From the NCBI GenBank assembly GCA_963666415.2, contig CAXXPD010000002.1:992001-1056000 (forward strand): a DNA stretch of 64,000 nucleotides. The letters run 5' to 3'. Of this stretch, positions 59,702-64,000 are shown one piece after another. Each line of letters begins with the position of its first letter. Position 1 is the first letter of the stretch. A program made the position numbers and the translations under genes. The notes under the pieces were generated by a model that saw only the letters and a program-made list of their open reading frames with translations, searched no databases and was not told the DNA's origin. This DNA comes from Bin87 sp963666415 (GTDB lineage Bacteria > Chloroflexota > Dehalococcoidia > Lucifugimonadales > UBA3495).

Positions 59702-59729
59702 TGGTTCGGCAGGCTCACCATGAGCGGGG
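59702..59729. repeat. 28-bp insert disrupting the transposase
   Basis: Removing these 28 bases restores the transposase reading frame. The core TTCGGCAGGCTCACCATGAG resembles a repetitive palindromic element that I recall from many GC-rich genomes. It looks like an insertion of a small repeat unit, not a point frameshift. Confidence 0.6.
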
Positions 59730-60287
59730 TTGCAGGATCATCTGGCGGGCCCAGTCGGTGAGCTTTTTGTGGCGGCGTCCGCGCTGCCGGTAGTAGCGTG
59801 CCGAGGGCGCCAGCACGGTGAGGAAGGGCAAGGCCCAATAGCGTCCCGCCCAGGGGACCTGGCCCAGCCACATCAGGGAGATCCAGCGCAGGCCACTGGC
59901 CTTGACCAGGTGGCTCCGGCTGGAACGCACCGCATCGCGGTAGATGCCCAGGGATTTGATTTTGGGGCCGCGGCGCCGTTCCAGGGTTTCGTCGATGCCG
60001 AAGACCAACGGGCCATCGCCCTGATCCAGGTGCTGGAGCAGCAGCAACAGTAGGATGCGAGCCGCCTGGCGGGGCGACCACACCGCCCGATTGAGCACTT
60101 CATGGTAGCGGGCGTAGTCGCGGTGGTCGCTGCGGCCCATGACGCGCAGCGCCGCAGCCACGGTGCGTTGGCCTGGGGCCAGTATCGCGCCGACCAGCAG
60201 GATTTGGGCTTTCAGCCAGGTCGGGTTGCGAAACAGCGTGGCGAAGGGATGGAGTACGGGTAAAATTGCATCGGGCAGGGTGAGCAT
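59715..60287 (-). pseudogene. outer-element transposase, N-terminal part of a broken gene
   Basis: This 190-codon frame has LVFGIDETLERRRGPKIKSL and matches the first 190 residues of the inner transposase (for example GAILAPGQRTVAAALRVMG against GAILSPGKRTVSSALNILG). It is thrown out of frame by a 28-bp insert at 59702-59729 and stops in MILQPRSW. The continuation is the middle part at 58946-59677. Confidence 0.82.
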
Positions 60288-60367
60288 GGCTGGACCTTCT
60301 GTGGAAAGTGTGGTCCGGCCAGCTTACCCTGTCTTTATACTTTCCCTAAATTATGCGTAAAGTCCAG

Positions 60368-60411
60368 CTTGTAGTGCAGGGTTCTCTGGGATCCAGCCGG
60401 CGCTTCATCGA
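60368..60411. repeat. right half of a dispersed repeat split by an IS
   Basis: GGTTCTCTGGGATCCAGCCG (60380-60399) matches the right half of the intact repeat at 31714-31791. It begins with the second CTTGT target copy (60368-60372). Together with 57388-57426 it reconstructs one repeat unit. Confidence 0.65.
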
Positions 60412-60546
60412 ACGTGGCGCGCGCAACCGAAAAACCCTGGGCGTCATAGTGCAGCCTCGTGCTCCCCAAGGAAATACTGGCCGGCCGGGTAGTTGCTATA
60501 ATGCGGTTGATACCCACCAGACACGGTTTAAGCAGGAGGTTGCGCG

Positions 60547-61317
60547 ATGCGGTTGGAAGGCAAGGTGGCACTGATTAGCGGGGCGGCCAGTGGCGTGGAC
60601 GGCGAGTTGATGGGATTCGGCGGCGCAGCGGCTCGCATGTTTTGCAACGAGGGCACCAAGGTATTTCTGGGAGACATTAACACCGAGGGCGGCGAACGCA
60701 CCGCAGCGCAACTCCGGGCGGCCGGCGGCGACGCGACCTTCGTCAAGCTTGACGTTACGAATGAACAGGACTGGATTGACGCAGTGGCTGCCACCGTGTC
60801 GGCCTACGGCAAGCTGAACGTGCTGGTCAACAACGCCGGAACCAGTGCCAGATCCACAGTTGAAGAGACTACCGAAGAGGCCTGGGACGGTCAGATCGAC
60901 GTGCACGCGAAAGGCACGTTCCTGGGCACCAAGCACGCCATACCCGAAATGCTCAAGGAAGGCAGCGGCTCAATAATCAACATCTCGTCGATTTACGGCA
61001 TTGTTGGCAGTCCCACCTCCACGGCTTATCATGCCGCCAAGGGCGCCATCCGACTGTTCACCAAGTCAGCGGCACTTCAGTACGCCGCCGACAACATCAG
61101 GATCAATTCAATCCACCCCGGTTATTGCCACACTCCCCTGACCACTCGGAGTTATGATAACGAACGGCATTTCGCATGGATTCAGGAGCGCATACCCATC
61201 GGTCGCGTGGGCAACGCCAATGACATCGCCTACGGTATAGTTTTCCTGGCCTCCGATGAATCTTCGTTTATGACCGGGTCCGAGTTGGTGATCGACGGCG
61301 GTACCACGGCGCAGTAG
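60547..61317 (+). CDS. short-chain dehydrogenase/reductase
   Basis: This 256-residue SDR opens with GKVALISGAASGVDGELMGF, where the NAD(P) loop is longer than usual. VLVNNAGTSARS is near residue 95, the catalytic Ser is in IINISSIYGIVGSP, and the Tyr-Lys pair is in TAYHAAKGAIRLF. ELVIDGGTTAQ closes the protein. AGGAGG precedes the ATG, and a TATAAT at 60497-60502 could be its -10 element although no good -35 is visible. The substrate is unknown. It is distinct from the SDR at 53901-54683. Confidence 0.9.
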   Translation: MRLEGKVALISGAASGVDGELMGFGGAAARMFCNEGTKVFLGDINTEGGERTAAQLRAAGGDATFVKLDVTNEQDWIDAVAATVSAYGKLNVLVNNAGTSARSTVEETTEEAWDGQIDVHAKGTFLGTKHAIPEMLKEGSGSIINISSIYGIVGSPTSTAYHAAKGAIRLFTKSAALQYAADNIRINSIHPGYCHTPLTTRSYDNERHFAWIQERIPIGRVGNANDIAYGIVFLASDESSFMTGSELVIDGGTTAQ

Positions 61318-61342
61318 TGCCCTGACCGAAGTAGGACGCATC

Positions 61343-61810
61343 ATGGCGGCATCGAAAGATCGAGTTTTGCTCAAGCAGGATGGCGTGCTGGTTACCTATG
61401 AACGCTTTGTGGAACCCGAGGGCCGGGAATACCGGATCGAGGATATCCAGTCGGTGGAGATGCAGGTTGTGGAGGAGGAATCGGAGCGCCCGCCGATTCG
61501 GTGGTTTCGCACCGTTGGCGGCTCTGCGGTAATCGGTGCAGCTTTGGCGCTGGTGGGTGGCTTTCAGGGGCCTTGGCTAACGGCCGGCATCATGGTTGTG
61601 CTGGTTGGCGTGGCGATAGTCTGGTGGGGTAACCGCATCCGCTCCAATAAGTTCAAGGTCTATCACGTTGTCGTCACGCTGCTGCCCCGCCGGGAAAATC
61701 AGCAGGAGCACCGAATTATCTCCACCACCAGCCGCGTATTCGGCGAACGCCTGCAGGTAGTTCTGAAACGGGCCATGATAGAGCGCCCGGCCCGCTACGA
61801 AAATCCATAG
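61343..61810 (+). CDS. small membrane protein, DUF6232-like
   Basis: This 155-residue protein has an N-terminal beta-rich part (VLVTYERFVEPEGREYRIED), two central hydrophobic helices (GGSAVIGAALALVGGFQGPW and AGIMVVLVGVAIVWWG) and a charged C-terminal tail. The arrangement is like DUF6232-type small membrane proteins, an assignment from memory only. It follows the SDR by 25 bp and may share its transcript. Function unknown. Confidence 0.65.
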   Translation: MAASKDRVLLKQDGVLVTYERFVEPEGREYRIEDIQSVEMQVVEEESERPPIRWFRTVGGSAVIGAALALVGGFQGPWLTAGIMVVLVGVAIVWWGNRIRSNKFKVYHVVVTLLPRRENQQEHRIISTTSRVFGERLQVVLKRAMIERPARYENP

Positions 61811-61875
61811 CGTCTCCCCAGGCAGGGCCTTTCGATCATTGGAACGTAGCGGCCAAAGGTGAGTTGGCGACAGCG

Positions 61876-61922
61876 TTGGTCGATACGGCTACGAGATTGC
61901 CACGCTGCGCTCGCAATGACAT
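61876..61922. repeat. dispersed MITE-like repeat, truncated copy 4
   Basis: GAGATTGCCACGCTGCGCTCG and the following CAATGACA match one end of the repeats at 36434-36700 and 47242-47430. Only this end is present. It lies in the gap between the small membrane protein and the reductase gene. Confidence 0.6.
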
Positions 61923-61986
61923 TGGGGGACAATCGAAAGACTCTGGTTCCCCCGGCCGAATCGGTGGCCGCGAATCGGTGTTTACT

Positions 61987-62976
61987 CTACCGTGCTCGCG
62001 TCACCGTGCTCACGTCGATGACTACCTTGCCCACCGTGGCGGCGCGCACGGCCTCGTGCGCCCCGGCGGTGTCGGCCAGCGGGAAGTGCGGCCCATCCAT
62101 CCCCACCAGTTGACCACCCGCAAGCCATCGGTTCGTGTCGTTGACGGCGGCAGTTTTCGCAGCCTCCGGCATGTCGTACACCAACACATGGCGGACATTG
62201 ACGTTGCTGACGGGGAAGTCAAACCGGGGCGCCGGCCCGTCTCCGCCCGCGTAAATGGCAATGCTGCCGCTCCGCTTGATAACCTGCCGACTTACGGCGA
62301 AATTGCCGGAGTAGTCGACCTCCACAATCAGGTCAACACCTGCTCCGTCGGTGATTTCGAGAATTCGTGCCGCCGTGTCTTCGGTGCGGTAATTGACGGT
62401 GAAATTTGCTCCGGCCTCCCGAGCGATATCCGCCTTGGCATCTCCGCTGACCGTGCTGATGATGCGGATCGCGCCGCCAATCCTGGCCATCTGCAACGCC
62501 ATATTACCCACTGCGCCGGCTCCGCCGGGCACCAGCACCGTTTTGCCGGTTACCGGCCCGTCGGCGAAAACACAGCGATGGGCCGTCATTGCGGGCACAC
62601 CCAACCCAGCGCCCAGGGTAAAATCGACGTTTTCCGGCAGTGGTACGGCGCGAATCGCGGGCTGCACGGTTAATTCGGCTGCGGTTCCAAACGGTCGCCC
62701 AATTTGCGACTGGTACAGCCACACCCGTTCACCGATGCGGCTGGCGGGAACCCCGTCGCCCACCTGTTCGATAATCCCGGCTCCATCCTGATTGGGGATG
62801 ATTCTGGGGAAGTTGATCCGGGCAGTGGATCCTTGACGCCGCTTCCAGTCCGAAGGGTTCACGCCGGATGTGGCGACTCGCACGCGCACTTCACCGGGGC
62901 CGGGTACCGGGTCGGGCATCTCCCCAACCTGCAAAACCGACGCATCTCCGTTTTCTTCATACCAAACCGCCCGCAT
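61987..62976 (-). CDS. medium-chain reductase, quinone oxidoreductase-like
   Basis: This zinc-free medium-chain dehydrogenase/reductase has 329 residues from the ATG at 62976, preceded by GGAGGG. MRAVWYEENGDASVLQVGEM opens it, GVNPSDWKRRQG is typical of quinone reductases, and VLVPGGAGAVGNMALQMARI near residue 147 is the NADP-binding loop. The zinc-site Cys and His of alcohol dehydrogenases are missing, so it likely reduces a quinone or enone. The longer open frame to 63210 is not family-like. Confidence 0.9.
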   Translation of the reverse strand: MRAVWYEENGDASVLQVGEMPDPVPGPGEVRVRVATSGVNPSDWKRRQGSTARINFPRIIPNQDGAGIIEQVGDGVPASRIGERVWLYQSQIGRPFGTAAELTVQPAIRAVPLPENVDFTLGAGLGVPAMTAHRCVFADGPVTGKTVLVPGGAGAVGNMALQMARIGGAIRIISTVSGDAKADIAREAGANFTVNYRTEDTAARILEITDGAGVDLIVEVDYSGNFAVSRQVIKRSGSIAIYAGGDGPAPRFDFPVSNVNVRHVLVYDMPEAAKTAAVNDTNRWLAGGQLVGMDGPHFPLADTAGAHEAVRAATVGKVVIDVSTVTRAR

Positions 62977-63100
62977 GACAATCCCTCCGGTTTTGCTCAC
63001 CAAATCGCGCCGAATACGGCATCGAGCAGCTCGAATGTAATGCGGTAGCGGACGCCGTGTCAAACCGCCCCCCGCACGCTTGGTCAACTGGCGCTGGCCG

Positions 63101-64000
63101 TTATTCCCGGCGGCGGCGGATTGCCAGAAGCGAACCCAACCCGACCGGCAGCGTGAGCAGCGCCAATGCTGACAGCTCGATACCGGAATGAGAACCCTCC
63201 ACCGGAGCATAGCACCCTGCGGCGGGTGTCGGAAGATCCGTTGTGGTCAGGGTTGGCGGCGGTGAAGTGTAGGTTGGCGCTACCTGTGCCACCGGCGGCG
63301 GGGTGGCCGTCGCTGACTCGTTAGCCGCCGGGGGGATGGCCGTTGGAGAACCACCATTGGGCCGGCTGGTGGCGGGCACTTGCAAGGGCGGCAGGGCCGG
63401 GGTAGCCAGCGACGCGACCGGCAACCCCACTGATTGCCGCCACTGGTTGTCGAGTTCGTGGATGGTCAGTTCGTAAACTGCTGCCACGGCTTTTTCCGTG
63501 CTGCGTAGGGTTCGCAGCACGGCGAACAGGTCGGCCATCGCGTTCGGGCCGTAGGTATCGAGCATGAACGAGACTACCGAGTAGCCCTGGCCGTAGTTGC
63601 GGAGGGTCTCGTCGGGAGTACCGGCGAAGGTTGCCAGTCCGGTGAGCGGTGGCACATCGTTGCGCTGGATTGCGCGGGCGATGTAACGGTTGAATTCGCT
63701 GTCCGGATCGCGCTCGGAATATACTGCCAGACCCTCGTTCAACCAGGAGTCAACGCCGGTGTAGGCAGAGCCGGCAGCATCGGCCACCAGGAGGTGCGTG
63801 AATTCGTGGGCTGCGGTGGACAGGATGTTGCTCAATGACCCATCCACCAACAGGGTGCGCTCGTTGGTGAATGCTTTGCCCAGTGTCCGCAGCCGTTGGG
63901 CCGCGACTCGTGAGGCCGGTTGCAGGGCGTCCAGCATGTGGTTGTAATCTGAGTAGACTACGATGCTCATCGGTTCGGTGAGCTCAACCCCCAGGATCGG
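63101..64000 (-). CDS. peptidase MA-like surface metalloprotease, partial (N-terminus beyond window)
   Basis: The frame is open to the window edge, so the start is outside. The visible 299 codons contain STAAHEFTHLLV with the HExxH zinc motif and WLNEGLAVYSERD with the third-ligand Glu, the gluzincin (peptidase MA) arrangement. A Thr/Pro-rich stalk (TSRPNGGSPTAIPPAANE) and a C-terminal hydrophobic helix with a basic end (LLAIRRRRE) follow, so the protein is anchored to the cell surface with the protease outside. Substrate unknown. Confidence 0.82.
   Translation of the reverse strand, partial: PILGVELTEPMSIVVYSDYNHMLDALQPASRVAAQRLRTLGKAFTNERTLLVDGSLSNILSTAAHEFTHLLVADAAGSAYTGVDSWLNEGLAVYSERDPDSEFNRYIARAIQRNDVPPLTGLATFAGTPDETLRNYGQGYSVVSFMLDTYGPNAMADLFAVLRTLRSTEKAVAAVYELTIHELDNQWRQSVGLPVASLATPALPPLQVPATSRPNGGSPTAIPPAANESATATPPPVAQVAPTYTSPPPTLTTTDLPTPAAGCYAPVEGSHSGIELSALALLTLPVGLGSLLAIRRRRE

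Larger units (their letters stand above)
57427..60367 (-). mobile_element. outer IS (IS4/IS701-like), interrupted by an inner IS
   Basis: Inverted ends CTGGGCTTTACGC (57427-57439) and GCGTAAAGTCCAG (60355-60367) are flanked by the 5-bp duplication CTTGT (57422-57426 and 60368-60372). The element sits inside a dispersed repeat. Its transposase gene, on the minus strand, is broken in two places: a 28-bp insert at 59702-59729 and the inner element at about 57513-58973. Removing both restores one frame, so it is a dead relic. Confidence 0.85.

Overview
The window is a GC-rich bacterial stretch, most likely from a member of the Chloroflexota close to the Dehalococcoidia/SAR202 lineage. This assignment is an inference. 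It rests on a ribosomal protein S12 with an insertion I associate with Chloroflexota, on the catabolic mix (several MFS carriers, VOC proteins, a molybdenum hydroxylase, dienelactone hydrolases, UbiD and HpcH enzymes, an F420 ligase), and on many insertion sequences and dispersed intergenic repeats. No rRNA, tRNA or CRISPR array was seen.

Layout. 1-4758 (minus strand) is a str/S10-type ribosomal operon: rpsL, rpsG, fusA, rpsJ, rplC and a partial rplD, read from a consensus promoter. Divergent from it is rplU-rpmA-rpmE (5114-5933), with its own consensus promoter and a terminator. 6076-13308 holds a DUF1385 membrane protein, a hydrolase, two MFS carriers, a VOC protein and an acetyltransferase. 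13551-18266 is a molybdenum hydroxylase locus (FAD, 2Fe-2S and molybdopterin subunits) followed by a lipoprotein cytochrome c and a MoaD-like protein. 18416-23750 carries housekeeping and cofactor genes (NUDIX, GNAT, hisA, hisH, cobalamin adenosyltransferase, cofE, dinB). 24185-31658 carries an MFS carrier, an aminotransferase, two overlapping small membrane-protein genes, duplicated dienelactone hydrolases, a beta-sandwich protein and a thioredoxin-NHL protein.

The most interesting gene is that thioredoxin-NHL protein. A single in-frame UGA stands exactly where the family has the first Cys of its redox CxxC. A hairpin that fits the bacterial SECIS rules starts 18 nt after the UGA. I interpret the gene as a selenoprotein (UxxC) that ordinary gene calling would truncate by 50 residues.

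31858-34302 holds two different IS630-type elements that share one TA target site. Next come prmC-prfA and a minus-strand cluster for quinone biosynthesis (UbiE, UbiX, UbiA, UbiD; 36819-41214). 42304-47114 has a TPP enzyme, a flavin-dependent halogenase-like protein and an HpcH/HpaI aldolase. After an IS66-type element (47437-48898) come an amidohydrolase, a VOC protein, a GMC oxidoreductase, a second, inverted copy of the 1208-bp IS630 element, an SDR and a metallo-beta-lactamase-fold protein. 56061-60367 is an IS cluster: an ISAs1 element with a perfect 10-bp target duplication, then one transposon nested inside a related one. The window ends with an SDR, a small membrane protein, a medium-chain reductase and a partial surface metallopeptidase.
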